Shown: positions 6,950-15,851 of the stretch, piece after piece | How the letters are laid out: every line of letters begins with the position of its first letter | How positions within the stretch are numbered: the first letter of the stretch is position 1 | Assembly: GCA_002432945.1 (NCBI GenBank) | Contig: DJHE01000017.1 | Location: 9,657-25,952 of the forward strand | Length of the DNA stretch: 16,296 bases | From: Synergistaceae bacterium UBA5827 | GTDB lineage: Bacteria > Synergistota > Synergistia > Synergistales > 79-D21 | Direction of reading: 5' to 3' | The notes under the pieces: generated by a model | The model's database searches: none | What the model was told of the DNA's origin: nothing | Seen by the model: only the letters and a program-made list of their open reading frames with translations | Program-made: the position numbers and the translations under genes

Positions 6950-9298
6950 ATGAGAACAGTCCTGCCCAAGGGGAAACTGCCGGTCATCCCCGTAAGGGAC
7001 ACCGTCCTTTTTCCTGGGGTCATGGCCCCTCTTTTCATTGGAAGGCCCAAATCCCTGAAAGCTCTCGAAGCAGCCGCGGCAAAGGGGCGACGAGTGTTGG
7101 TCGTTGCCCAGAAAACCTTGCAGGAAGAAGATCCCCAGGCAGAAGACCTTTACGAGGTGGGAACACTCGCTGCAATCGTCCAGACGGCCAGGCTGCCTGA
7201 CGGGACAACAAAGGTGTTGCTGGAGGGACTGGCGCGCACCCAAGTTGAAACTTTCGAGATTTCCGAAGACATGATCGAGGCCTGGACGTTGCCCATTCCC
7301 GCTCCGAAAGAAGAAGTTCCCGAGCAGCCCCTGAGGCGGGCTCTTCTCGACCAGTTTGAAAAGGTCGTTTCGTATAGTACCAAGATCCCCGACGAAATCG
7401 TCGTTTCCCTCTCGGAGATCGAAGGGCTCTCCATGCTTTCAGATATCATCAGCTCCCACATGGACCTAAAGGTGGAGGAGAAGCAGCGCATCCTCGAAAC
7501 CGCGGATCCCACCGCCAGGACGGAACTTCTCCTGAAAATACTCGTCCGCGAGACCGAGATCCTTCAGCTCGAGAGCGAAATTCACGACAGGGTGCGGCAG
7601 GAAATGGACCGCACTCACCGCGAGTATTACCTTAAGGAACAGATGAAGGTTATCCAGACGGAGCTGGAATCCCGTGAGGGACTGAATGAAGTTGAAGAGA
7701 TGGCCGCAAGGATCCGGGCGGCGAAAATGCCCTCCGAGGTGGAGGAAAAGGCACTCCACGAACTGGGGCGTTTTTCGAAGATGCCGCCTGTTTCTGCCGA
7801 GGCAACCGTTGCCCGGACGTATATCGATTGGTTGATCGAACTCCCCTGGAGCCGGACGTCCAAGGATCAGCTGGATATCGCCGTGGCCCGGAAAGTTCTT
7901 GATGAAGACCATTACGGACTTGAAGAGGTCAAGGAAAGGATCCTTGAATTCCTGGCGGTCAGGAAACTCGCGGCTGGGGAATCAAGGACGCAGGTCCTCT
8001 GTTTCGTCGGGCCCCCCGGGGTCGGGAAAACTTCCCTGGGCCGCTCCATCGCAAAGGCTATGAAGCGAAAATTCGTCCAGATGTCCCTCGGAGGCATTCG
8101 CGACGAAGCCGAGATAAGAGGACATAGAAGGACCTACGTCGGGGCTCTCCCGGGGAGGATCCTCCAGAAAATTCGCCAGGCCGGGACAAGGAATCCTCTC
8201 CTTCTCCTTGACGAGATTGACAAGGTGGGCACGGATTTCAGGGGTGACCCCTCTTCGGCCTTGCTGGAAGTGCTCGATTCCGAACAGAATTTCGCATTTA
8301 CCGACCACTTCCTGGAAGTGCCTTTCGATCTTGGCCGGACACTCTTCATCACGACGGCCAACGTGACTCACACGATTCCTAGCCCCCTACTGGACCGGAT
8401 GGAGATCATCCATCTTCCAGGTTACGTAACGGAAGAAAAAATGGAAATCGCCCATAAGCATCTTTGGCCAAGAGTGTTGCGGTCAAGCGGGCTAAAGGGT
8501 TTTGACATCGTCATCGGAACCGAAACGATGAAGGCAATTGTCGAGCGCTACACGAGCGAGGCTGGAGTGCGTGAACTTGAGCGACTCTTGTCCCGGATTG
8601 CCCGAAAGCTCGCGAGGAGGATACTGGAGGGCGGCAACGCCAAGAAGGCTGGCAAGGGCGGCCCCGCTTTCCGAATCGAACCCGATGACCTGATTGAATA
8701 CCTGGGGGTTCCCAGGAAACGGCACCCATCCCTGCCTGACCGCGACCAGGTCGGAACGGCAGTGGGCCTGGCATGGACCGAGGCGGGAGGAGAGGCCCTC
8801 GTCGTCGAAGGAGTCACTATGAAAGGAAAGGGAGGACTCACCCTGACGGGAAACCTCGGAGAAATCATGCAGGAATCCGCCACTGCCGCAATGGGCTACC
8901 TTCGTTCGACTGCGGGGGAATGGGGACTCGAAGAACTCGCGTGGCAAGCCATGGACACCCACGTCCACGTTCCGGAAGGTGCGATTCCCAAGGATGGCCC
9001 TTCGGCCGGGATCACCATCGCCACAGCGCTCCTTTCAGCCCTGACCCGTCGCCCGGTCCGTCACGACCTTGCGATGACCGGGGAAATCACCCTCCGGGGC
9101 AACGTCCTCCCCGTTGGCGGCATAAAGGAAAAGGTTCTAGCCGCAAGGCGACACGCAATTCGAAACTTGATCCTCCCAGAGGCCAACAAGGTGGACTGGG
9201 ATGAACTCCCTGCATGGATCCGTGAAAACATGGAGGCCCGTTTTGTCTCTTCTGCAGCGGAAGTCTTCGAAATGGCCCTCAAGGGAGATCCCTCCTGA
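6950..9298 (+). CDS. lon: ATP-dependent Lon protease (LonA)
   Basis: Lon is a cytosolic hexameric AAA+ serine protease that removes misfolded and short-lived regulatory proteins. The 782 residues fit LonA. An N-terminal substrate-binding domain starts at LPVIPVRDTVLFPG (about 10-210) and is followed by a coiled-coil linker. Walker A GPPGVGKT is at 354-361 and Walker B Asp421-Glu422. The C-terminal protease domain carries Ser685 in PKDGPSAG and Lys728 in GGIKEK, spaced 43 residues apart as in E. coli Ser679/Lys722. The extended N-domain and lack of membrane segments exclude LonB. AAGGAGG at 6932-6938, inside the clpX 3' end, is 11 nt before the ATG. The stop shares one base with the engB start (TGATG), suggesting translational coupling. 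Confidence 0.98.
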   Translation: MRTVLPKGKLPVIPVRDTVLFPGVMAPLFIGRPKSLKALEAAAAKGRRVLVVAQKTLQEEDPQAEDLYEVGTLAAIVQTARLPDGTTKVLLEGLARTQVETFEISEDMIEAWTLPIPAPKEEVPEQPLRRALLDQFEKVVSYSTKIPDEIVVSLSEIEGLSMLSDIISSHMDLKVEEKQRILETADPTARTELLLKILVRETEILQLESEIHDRVRQEMDRTHREYYLKEQMKVIQTELESREGLNEVEEMAARIRAAKMPSEVEEKALHELGRFSKMPPVSAEATVARTYIDWLIELPWSRTSKDQLDIAVARKVLDEDHYGLEEVKERILEFLAVRKLAAGESRTQVLCFVGPPGVGKTSLGRSIAKAMKRKFVQMSLGGIRDEAEIRGHRRTYVGALPGRILQKIRQAGTRNPLLLLDEIDKVGTDFRGDPSSALLEVLDSEQNFAFTDHFLEVPFDLGRTLFITTANVTHTIPSPLLDRMEIIHLPGYVTEEKMEIAHKHLWPRVLRSSGLKGFDIVIGTETMKAIVERYTSEAGVRELERLLSRIARKLARRILEGGNAKKAGKGGPAFRIEPDDLIEYLGVPRKRHPSLPDRDQVGTAVGLAWTEAGGEALVVEGVTMKGKGGLTLTGNLGEIMQESATAAMGYLRSTAGEWGLEELAWQAMDTHVHVPEGAIPKDGPSAGITIATALLSALTRRPVRHDLAMTGEITLRGNVLPVGGIKEKVLAARRHAIRNLILPEANKVDWDELPAWIRENMEARFVSSAAEVFEMALKGDPS

Positions 9299-9903
9299 TG
9301 CCGTTACGATGGAAATACGAATCTGTCATCACCGCATTTCTTCAAAACCAGCTTCCACCAGCAGGGATCCCGGAGATCACGGTCCTCGGAAGATCCAACG
9401 TGGGAAAATCGAGCCTGATCAACCGGCTGGTTGGGCAGAAGGTCGCCCGTTCGAGCGGAACCCCGGGAAAGACACGCAGCATCAATTTCTTCCGGCTTGC
9501 CGGGAAACACCCCTTCTACCTCGTCGACCTTCCAGGCTACGGGTACTCTGCGACTTCCCAGGAAACCCGCCAAGGTTGGAAGCGCCTTGTTGATGCCTAT
9601 ACGACCCGCTCCGCAACGGTTTTGCACCTTCACCTCGTGGATTTCAGGCACGGGTTCCTCAAGGCCGACCTGCAGCTCAGGGAGTGGCTCGCACACCAGG
9701 ACGCCCCCACGGTGACCGTCTTCACCAAGGCGGACAAGATTTCGAAGGGCAAGTGGAAATCGCTCCTTGCAAGCTATTACAAAGGACAAGAACCCGCTTT
9801 CGTCACCTCGGCGGAATCGGGGGCCGGTGTTGACGAGCTCCGGCTATTTCTGGAAGATTACGTGGACCGGTCCCTTGCAAGCGACGGTCCCGAGGAGGAA
9901 TGA
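9298..9903 (+). CDS. engB: Ribosome biogenesis GTPase EngB/YsxC/YihA
   Basis: This small essential GTPase is needed for late assembly of the 50S subunit. The 201 residues contain the full TrmE-Era-type motif set: G1 GRSNVGKSS (31-39), the GTPGKT switch I segment (54-59) providing G2, G3 DLPGYG (77-82), G4 TKADK (143-147) and G5-like TSAESG further on. Length and motif spacing match the family closely. It starts at the ATG overlapping the lon stop by one base. Lon followed by engB is a common pairing in Gram-positive and several other bacteria. The AGGAGG for valS lies within its last codons. Confidence 0.96.
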   Translation: MPLRWKYESVITAFLQNQLPPAGIPEITVLGRSNVGKSSLINRLVGQKVARSSGTPGKTRSINFFRLAGKHPFYLVDLPGYGYSATSQETRQGWKRLVDAYTTRSATVLHLHLVDFRHGFLKADLQLREWLAHQDAPTVTVFTKADKISKGKWKSLLASYYKGQEPAFVTSAESGAGVDELRLFLEDYVDRSLASDGPEEE

Positions 9904-9905
9904 CG

Positions 9906-12569
9906 ATGAGTGACGCCAGCAGCAACCTTGGCAAGACATATGATCCCAAGCCCATCGAAGACAAATGGTACGCCTGGTGGATAGAACACAGGCTCTTCGA
10001 GGGCAACGCCGATACTGAACGGAAACCGTTCAGCATTGTCATTCCGCCCCCGAACGTGACGGGATCCCTCCACATGGGACATGCCCTGAACAACACCCTC
10101 CAGGACATCCAATGCCGCTTCAAGCGGATGAACGGGTATGACGTCCTCTGGCTGCCTGGAACCGATCACGCGGGAATCGCCACACAGAACGTTGTTGAGC
10201 GAAACCTGGCAGCCCAGGGAATTTCCCGCCACGAACTCGGACGCGAGCCCTTCGTCGAAAAAGTCTGGGAGTGGAAGGAACAATACGGCAACCGGATCGT
10301 CAACCAATTGAAGAAGCTTGGGGCTTCCTGTGACTGGCGCCGTGAGCGCTTCACCATGGACGAGGGACTCTCCAGGGCCGTTCGGTCGGTTTTCGTCCGT
10401 CTCTACAAGGAAGGGCTGATTTACAAGGGGAAATACATCATCAACTGGTGTCCACGTTGCCAGACTGCACTTTCCGACCTTGAAGTCGACCACCAGGAAT
10501 CCAGCGGACACCTTTACAACGTGACGTACCGCTTCTCCGATGGGGAAGGGGGTATCACGGTTGCGACGACAAGACCTGAGACGATCCTGGGCGATGTGGC
10601 CATCGCCATCCACCCCCGCGACGAGAAGAACCGCCACCTGGTTGGCCGCACCGTTATCGTCCCCCTGGTCGAGAGGGAGATCCCCGTCATCGAGGACCCG
10701 ATGGTGGACCCGGAATTCGGGACGGGTTGCGTTAAAATCACCCCAGCCCATGACCCCAACGATTTCCTCGTGGGGCAGCGACATGGCCTTGAGTCGATCC
10801 AGGTCATCGATTCCGAAGGGCGCATGAACGAGACGGCCGGGAAATACAGCGGGATGGACCGCTTCGAGGCCAGGAAGGCGGTCCTGGAGGACCTTGCTTC
10901 ACAAGGGAACCTTCTCCGCATCGACGAGCACCTGCACTCGGTGGGGCAGTGCTACCGATGCCACACGGTGGTGGAACCTTACCTATCGGAGCAGTGGTTC
11001 GTCCGGGCGAAACCTCTAGCCGAAGCCGGGGTGGAGGCCGTGAAGGCCGGGCGAATCCGCTTCGTTCCCGAACAGTGGACCGGGACCTACTACCAGTGGA
11101 TGGACGAGATCCGCGACTGGTGCATTTCCCGCCAGCTGTGGTGGGGACATCGCATCCCGGCCTGGACCTGCTCGTCCTGCGGCCACATCACTGTCTCCGA
11201 GACCGACCCGGATCGCTGCGAGTCTTGCGGTTCCACGGAAATCGCCCAGGACGAGGACGTCCTGGATACCTGGTTCAGCAGCGCCCTTTGGCCCTTCTCC
11301 ACGCTGGGCTGGCCCGACCGGACTCCGGAACTGTCCCACTACTATCCCACGAGCCTGTTGGTGACCGGGTTCGATATCATTTTCTTCTGGGTGGCCCGGA
11401 TGATCATGATGGGCCTGCACTTCATGGACGAAGTGCCTTTCCGGGATACCTACATCCATGCACTTGTGCGTGATGAATCCGGACAGAAGATGAGCAAGTC
11501 CAAGGGAAACGTCATCGACCCTCTCGATGTCATCGACCAGTACGGAGCCGATGCCCTTCGGCTTACCCTCGCGGCCCTCACGGTCCAGGGACGCGACATC
11601 CTGCTCAGCACGAACCGGATCGAAACCTTCCGGTTCTTCCTTAACAAACTTTGGAACGCTAGCCGGTTTGCCCTGTCTTCCCTGGAAGGTGTCCCGAGAA
11701 AACAGGCGAACCCCGAGGGAAACCTGCGCTTGCACGATCGATGGATCCTCGAGCGGCTCGACGAGGTCGTCATGGAAACAACCCGGTTGCTAGAGGGATA
11801 CTTCTTCGGCGAAGCGGCCAAGCTGCTTTATGATTTCGTCTGGGGGGAACTGTGCGACTGGTACCTTGAAATGGCCAAGCCTGCACTCAAGGGGGAGGAG
11901 GGGGAAAAGCGCAGGGAGGCGACCCAAGCTGTTTTGTGCCGTGTTTTCGAGACCGTGCTCAAACTCCTGCATCCCTTTATCCCCTTCCTCACGGAAGAAC
12001 TCTGGCAAGCGTTCGGCTTCGACGAAAAATCCCTGGAAGAATCAACCTGGCCCCGGTCGATGCGGGCAGAACAGGATCTATCCTGCCTCGAAGAAATGAC
12101 CGACTTCCAGCAAGCGATCCGCGCACTCCGCAACCTGAGGGCGGAAGCTCATTTAACCCCCCAAAAGGCGGCCCCGCTCGTTCGGGCCTGCCTTATCAAG
12201 AATATTGAGCAACTCTTCCGGGAAAACGCGGATATCCTTCGTCTCCTGTGCCGGGTGGAGCGATTCGAGTTGTTGGGAACCGACATGCCCCCCTTCGGAA
12301 AATACCTGAGCGCCGTGCTCCCGCAGGGCTCTTTCTATCTGGAGGTGGAAGGGCTCATCGACATCGAGACGGAAATCGGCCGCCTCAAGCAGGAACTGGT
12401 AAAACTCGAGTCGGACCTCGAACGCACGAAAGGAAAGCTTGGGAATGCACGATTCCTTGAAAACGCCCCCCCTGAAGTGGTGGAAAAGGAGAACGAGCGT
12501 CTGCGTGAAGGAGAGGCCCGCATCCTGAGGATTCGGGAAAATATCAGGAGTCTCGGCACCGGTGATTGA
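9906..12569 (+). CDS. valS: Valyl-tRNA synthetase
   Basis: This class I synthetase charges tRNA-Val and edits mischarged threonine. The start at 9906 is preferred because AGGAGG (9893-9898) is 7 nt upstream; the ATG at 9900 is only 1 nt from it. The 887 residues show the HIGH-type motif HMGH (56-59) in PPPNVTGSLHMGH, KMSKS at 528-532, and an editing (CP1) domain between with TTRPETILGD. The Cys motifs CPRC, CYRCHT, CSSCGH and CESCG suggest bound zinc in the family's usual places. GFDIIFFWVARM and DVLDTWFSSALWPFS are strongly ValS-type. The C-terminal ~65 residues form the tRNA-binding coiled coil (ETEIGRLKQEL onward). It follows engB by 2 nt and overlaps folC by 8 nt. Confidence 0.98.
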   Translation: MSDASSNLGKTYDPKPIEDKWYAWWIEHRLFEGNADTERKPFSIVIPPPNVTGSLHMGHALNNTLQDIQCRFKRMNGYDVLWLPGTDHAGIATQNVVERNLAAQGISRHELGREPFVEKVWEWKEQYGNRIVNQLKKLGASCDWRRERFTMDEGLSRAVRSVFVRLYKEGLIYKGKYIINWCPRCQTALSDLEVDHQESSGHLYNVTYRFSDGEGGITVATTRPETILGDVAIAIHPRDEKNRHLVGRTVIVPLVEREIPVIEDPMVDPEFGTGCVKITPAHDPNDFLVGQRHGLESIQVIDSEGRMNETAGKYSGMDRFEARKAVLEDLASQGNLLRIDEHLHSVGQCYRCHTVVEPYLSEQWFVRAKPLAEAGVEAVKAGRIRFVPEQWTGTYYQWMDEIRDWCISRQLWWGHRIPAWTCSSCGHITVSETDPDRCESCGSTEIAQDEDVLDTWFSSALWPFSTLGWPDRTPELSHYYPTSLLVTGFDIIFFWVARMIMMGLHFMDEVPFRDTYIHALVRDESGQKMSKSKGNVIDPLDVIDQYGADALRLTLAALTVQGRDILLSTNRIETFRFFLNKLWNASRFALSSLEGVPRKQANPEGNLRLHDRWILERLDEVVMETTRLLEGYFFGEAAKLLYDFVWGELCDWYLEMAKPALKGEEGEKRREATQAVLCRVFETVLKLLHPFIPFLTEELWQAFGFDEKSLEESTWPRSMRAEQDLSCLEEMTDFQQAIRALRNLRAEAHLTPQKAAPLVRACLIKNIEQLFRENADILRLLCRVERFELLGTDMPPFGKYLSAVLPQGSFYLEVEGLIDIETEIGRLKQELVKLESDLERTKGKLGNARFLENAPPEVVEKENERLREGEARILRIRENIRSLGTGD

Positions 12570-13917
12570 AAATTTACCGGCACCTCTTCACGTTCGGGAA
12601 CAGTTTAACCGTATCGAAGGGCGGATCCTCGACGCTTCCTCGCCGGGGATCCGTCCCGGCCTTTCCCGAATGGCCAGGCTTTGTTCCCTCCTTGGAAACC
12701 CGGAGAGGGCATTCCCGGCCATACATGTCCTAGGGACAAACGGAAAAGGTTCTGTCTGTGCAGCGCTCGACTCTGTCCTGAGAGAATCGGGATACCGGAC
12801 CGCCCGTTACACCAGCCCGCACCTGGATCACCTTGGCGAACGGCTGACCTTTGACGGGACAATCCTCCCCGCAGAAAACTGGGATGAAGCCCTGGATCTC
12901 GTCCTTGGAACCGTCAATTCGGATTCACGCCTTTCGGAGGACCCTCCATCCGCCTTTGAAATCATGACCACGGTCGCTTTCCTCTGCATCGCGCGAGGGA
13001 ACAGGGAAATCGCGGTCATCGAGGCAGGGCTCGGGGGGCGCCTAGACGCAACGAATCTCCTTGGTGACGTAAGGATGACCGTTTTTACAGCCATCGGGCT
13101 TGACCATGAAGACATCCTGGGGCAGGGAATAGAGGCAATAGCCCGGGAAAAGTTTTCCGTCCTTCGCCGGGGCATTCCTGCCGTTTCCGCAGCCGGAGGA
13201 GCGCTTTTGGATGGGCTGGCTGCAGCCCAGGCAAAAAAGACGGGCTCCCCCCTTGCCATACTGGGCAGGGACGCCACGATTGCCTCCAGGATCTCGAATA
13301 TCCAGGGTTCGTCCTTCGAACTCTCTCAAAACGGTTTTGCCCCTTTGCGGCTTTCAACCCCTCTCATGGGAGAGCACCAGGTTGACAATGCCGCCCTGGC
13401 CTCTTTGGCATGCCTAAAGCTTTCCCGTTGCTGGGCCGGGATTTCGGCTGAGACCGTCCGAAGAGGCCTGGAAAAAACGAGCTGGCCGGGACGGATGGAG
13501 AGGATACCCCTTTCCCCCCCCGTCCTTCTGGATGGAGCACACAATCCCCATGGCGCCGAAGCGCTTTCAAGAACGCTTCTTACTCTCTGGCCCGGAATTC
13601 GTCCCGTCTTCGTCATGGCTGCCATGAGGGACAAGGATATCACCGAAATGCTCAAGGCACTTTCCAGGACGCATGGAGAACTTTTTTGCACCGAAATCAA
13701 GGGACTGGAACGGTGCGAAACAGCGCCAAGGCTTGCCGAGAGAGCCCAAAAACTTCCATGGCCCGGGCCTGTCAAGGTTTTCCCTGATTCCAGGGAAGCA
13801 CTCCTTGAGGCGATGAAGGTCGGCCCTCTCGTCGTCTGTACCGGGAGCCTCTATTTCATTGGCAGTATCCGGCGCGTTCTCGTCGAATTGCTTTCTCCAG
13901 AGGCAAAGCAGGAATGA
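12562..13917 (+). CDS. folC: Folylpolyglutamate synthase / dihydrofolate synthase FolC
   Basis: This Mur-ligase-type enzyme adds glutamate to folates, and often also to dihydropteroate. The P-loop is GTNGKGS (58-64). TSPHLDHLGERL (84-95) is the folate/Omega-loop region. EAGLGGRLDATN (154-165), GLDHEDILG (179-187) and Lys197 in AREKF complete the ATP and Mg2+ site, with the C-domain motif LLDGAHNPHG downstream. The 451-residue length is typical. Translation appears to start at GTG 12562, inside the valS 3' end, with CAGGAG 11 nt upstream; the long spacing suggests reliance on coupling to valS. The stop overlaps the next gene in ATGA. Whether it also has dihydrofolate synthase activity cannot be read from the sequence. 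Confidence 0.94.
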   Translation: MIENLPAPLHVREQFNRIEGRILDASSPGIRPGLSRMARLCSLLGNPERAFPAIHVLGTNGKGSVCAALDSVLRESGYRTARYTSPHLDHLGERLTFDGTILPAENWDEALDLVLGTVNSDSRLSEDPPSAFEIMTTVAFLCIARGNREIAVIEAGLGGRLDATNLLGDVRMTVFTAIGLDHEDILGQGIEAIAREKFSVLRRGIPAVSAAGGALLDGLAAAQAKKTGSPLAILGRDATIASRISNIQGSSFELSQNGFAPLRLSTPLMGEHQVDNAALASLACLKLSRCWAGISAETVRRGLEKTSWPGRMERIPLSPPVLLDGAHNPHGAEALSRTLLTLWPGIRPVFVMAAMRDKDITEMLKALSRTHGELFCTEIKGLERCETAPRLAERAQKLPWPGPVKVFPDSREALLEAMKVGPLVVCTGSLYFIGSIRRVLVELLSPEAKQE

Positions 13918-14708
13918 GTTTCAGGCTGGCGGTCTCCATAAAAGGGCAGTTGATCCAAAAAATCGCCCCGCCTGCGGAGCTTGAAGGTTTGCTCGACGCG
14001 ACCCTTTTCCTGCGCGGCCCGTTGATGGACAGCGCAAGAGGAAATCCCGAAGAAGCCTGGCGGGCCATTGGCGGTCCTGCAACAGGGATTTCACTTATCG
14101 CCCCGGTCCAGGTCCATGGAACGGCCTTTCTTGAGGAAAAGGCACTGTGGGCCCTTCCATCCAGGCCGAGGGCAGACGGGATCCTTCTCGACAAGGGGGT
14201 ATCCGCCGGAAGCCTACGGTTCGCTGACTGCCTTCCGCTGCTCATGGCCTCCCGGCATCCTCGCCCATGGGCCCTGATGGTGCATGCCGGCTTTGAAGGC
14301 ACGGCAAAAGGAATCGTCCATCAAGCGCTGGAGTTCCTCTGCGGCAGGATACAGGGTTTCCAGGCGAAGAATGCTTTCGCATGGATAGGCCCCGGGATCG
14401 GCCCCTGCTGCTACACGCGCAGAAAAACCGGGGACGAAAAGACGGCCCTCGGGCTCAAAAGCCTGCCTCGAGAAAGCTGGACAGACCTGGGGGAAAGCAT
14501 CCGTTTCGACATCCCGGAAGCCCTGCGGATCCAGCTTCTATCGCTTGGCTTGAAAGAGGACAGGCTATTCCGCCACGGCATTTGCACCTCATGCCATCCA
14601 GAGCAATTCTATTCGTACCGGGCGGGTGACAGTAGGGCAAGGATCTTTTTCATTGTTCGCTCCGGACCGGCAGTCCACAACCGCCACCCCTGGTGGGAGA
14701 ATATATAG
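13914..14708 (+). CDS. pgeF: PgeF/YfiH (laccase-domain, DUF152) family protein
   Basis: The family is annotated as polyphenol oxidase or peptidoglycan editing factor. Known members are purine nucleoside-cleaving enzymes, and E. coli YfiH removes wrong amino acids from UDP-MurNAc precursors. The metal-site residues are present: His68 in QVHGT, Cys106 in ADCLPLL, His124 in VHAG. GPGIGPCCY and the C-terminal CTSCHPEQFYSYR also match. The usual Trp-Arg of HAGWRGT is Phe-Glu here (HAGFEGT, 124-130), and the N-terminal ~60 residues are poorly conserved. The 264-residue length is normal. The ATG overlaps the folC stop by 4 nt (ATGA), so translation is probably coupled. Family assignment is firm; the physiological substrate is not. 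Confidence 0.88.
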   Translation: MSFRLAVSIKGQLIQKIAPPAELEGLLDATLFLRGPLMDSARGNPEEAWRAIGGPATGISLIAPVQVHGTAFLEEKALWALPSRPRADGILLDKGVSAGSLRFADCLPLLMASRHPRPWALMVHAGFEGTAKGIVHQALEFLCGRIQGFQAKNAFAWIGPGIGPCCYTRRKTGDEKTALGLKSLPRESWTDLGESIRFDIPEALRIQLLSLGLKEDRLFRHGICTSCHPEQFYSYRAGDSRARIFFIVRSGPAVHNRHPWWENI

Positions 14709-14755
14709 GAATGAAGCTTTCTGGACACAATCCCAGCGACACGGGGAGTGATTCG

Positions 14756-15727
14756 ATGGAGCCCATAAAGGTAGGAGTCATTGGCGTCGGGCATCTCGGC
14801 CACCACCACGCCAGGGTTTACACTGAGCTTTTTGGCACCCAGCTGGTCGGTGTCGTCGATCTCGATGAAGATCGCGCCGCCTCAATCGGTGAAGGACTGG
14901 GCGTCCCTTTCTACTCCAACCTGGATCGTTTTTTCGAAACGGCTAAACCGGATGCCGTAAGCGTTGTCGTCCCCACGGTGATGCATTACGAAGTCTCTCG
15001 CCTGGCTCTCGAACGGGGCATTCATGTTCTTATCGAGAAGCCCGTCACCACAACAGTCCTTGAGGCCGAGGAGTTGTTGCGACTGGCGGCAAAGAGGAAC
15101 CTTGTCCTCCAGGTTGGGCATATCGAACGGTTCAACAGCGCCGTCCAGTACCTGAGTAACGTCGTCAGGGACCCGATCTTCCTCCAGTCAAACAGGCTCG
15201 GCCCCTTCTCAAATCGCATTTCCGACGTCGGAGTGGTCCTGGACCTGATGATCCACGATATCGACATCATGCTCTCGTTGGTCCGGGCTGACATCGTCAA
15301 CATCAACGCCATGGGACGGTGCATCCATACCAACCACGAGGATGTCGCGTCGGCCCAGATCGAATTCTCCAACGGCACGATGGCCCATATCCTTGTCAGC
15401 CGGGTTTCCGAGCGGAGGATGCGCCAGCTGGAAATCATGGAACCCGAGCGCTACCTGACCATCGACTACCAGGCACAGGAGGTTTCGATCCATCGCTGCC
15501 TGAACCAGCAGGGGAGCGGATTGGTCGAAGTAATCGAGCATCCTGTTTTCCCAAAGCGGGAACCGCTTAAGCTCGAACTCCACCATTTCGTTTCGTGCGT
15601 GAAGGAAGGACGTCAACCTCTCGTGGGCATCATGGATGGCAAGAGAGCCCTCGAAGTGGCGATCTCGATCCTGCGACAGATTCACATGCAAAAACCAGCA
15701 ACTCTCCAGGGATCCGCACAAGCCTGA
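14756..15727 (+). CDS. Gfo/Idh/MocA-family NAD-dependent oxidoreductase, GnnA-like
   Basis: This is a nucleotide-sugar or sugar dehydrogenase of the Gfo/Idh/MocA class. I chose the ATG at 14756 (GGGGAG at 14743-14748, 7 nt upstream), so the protein begins at the Rossmann strand. An ATG at 14693 would add 21 unlikely residues. The 323 residues show GVGHLG (10-15), Asp35 ending strand 2 (favours NAD over NADP), Glu-Lys-Pro 94-96 with the catalytic Lys95, GHIERFN (121-127), and Asp163/His167 in VLDLMIHD. The run GHLG..HAR, GHIERFN, LGPFS and DLMIHD resembles enzymes near lipid A genes (GnnA, UDP-GlcNAc 3-dehydrogenase), but no lipid A gene or GnnB partner is visible here. It is 47 nt after pgeF and ends at a strong terminator. 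Confidence 0.85.
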   Translation: MEPIKVGVIGVGHLGHHHARVYTELFGTQLVGVVDLDEDRAASIGEGLGVPFYSNLDRFFETAKPDAVSVVVPTVMHYEVSRLALERGIHVLIEKPVTTTVLEAEELLRLAAKRNLVLQVGHIERFNSAVQYLSNVVRDPIFLQSNRLGPFSNRISDVGVVLDLMIHDIDIMLSLVRADIVNINAMGRCIHTNHEDVASAQIEFSNGTMAHILVSRVSERRMRQLEIMEPERYLTIDYQAQEVSIHRCLNQQGSGLVEVIEHPVFPKREPLKLELHHFVSCVKEGRQPLVGIMDGKRALEVAISILRQIHMQKPATLQGSAQA

Positions 15728-15759
15728 AATGATCCTTTATTGCGTTTAACCGGACTTTT

Positions 15760-15796
15760 GAGGGGGGGAAGGGGAAACCTTCCCCCCCTCTTTTTT
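15760..15796 (+). terminator. Strong intrinsic terminator closing the clpX-to-oxidoreductase run
   Basis: A 13-bp perfect stem, 15760-15772 with 15778-15790, rich in G/C (seven consecutive G pairing with seven C), has the loop GGAAA and is followed at once by six T (15791-15796). It is 32 nt after the oxidoreductase stop. Confidence 0.95.
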
Positions 15797-15797
15797 C

Positions 15798-15806
15798 TGT
15801 TATGAT
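15798..15806 (+). promoter_or_regulatory. Putative promoter of the small membrane protein gene
   Basis: TGTTATGAT is an extended -10 (TG-N-TATGAT, 5/6) directly after the terminator T tract. No -35 is recognisable because the terminator stem occupies that position. Transcription would start near 15813, about 39 nt before the TTG start. Confidence 0.45.
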
Positions 15807-15851
15807 TCCGTTGGTTCCATATTCTCAGCCGCAACCGGGAGGTGAAAAACA

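Noticed and set aside
14693..14755. ATG at 14693 or 14711 as the oxidoreductase start
   Set aside because: Both add residues before the Rossmann strand, with poorer ribosome-binding sites than the ATG at 14756.
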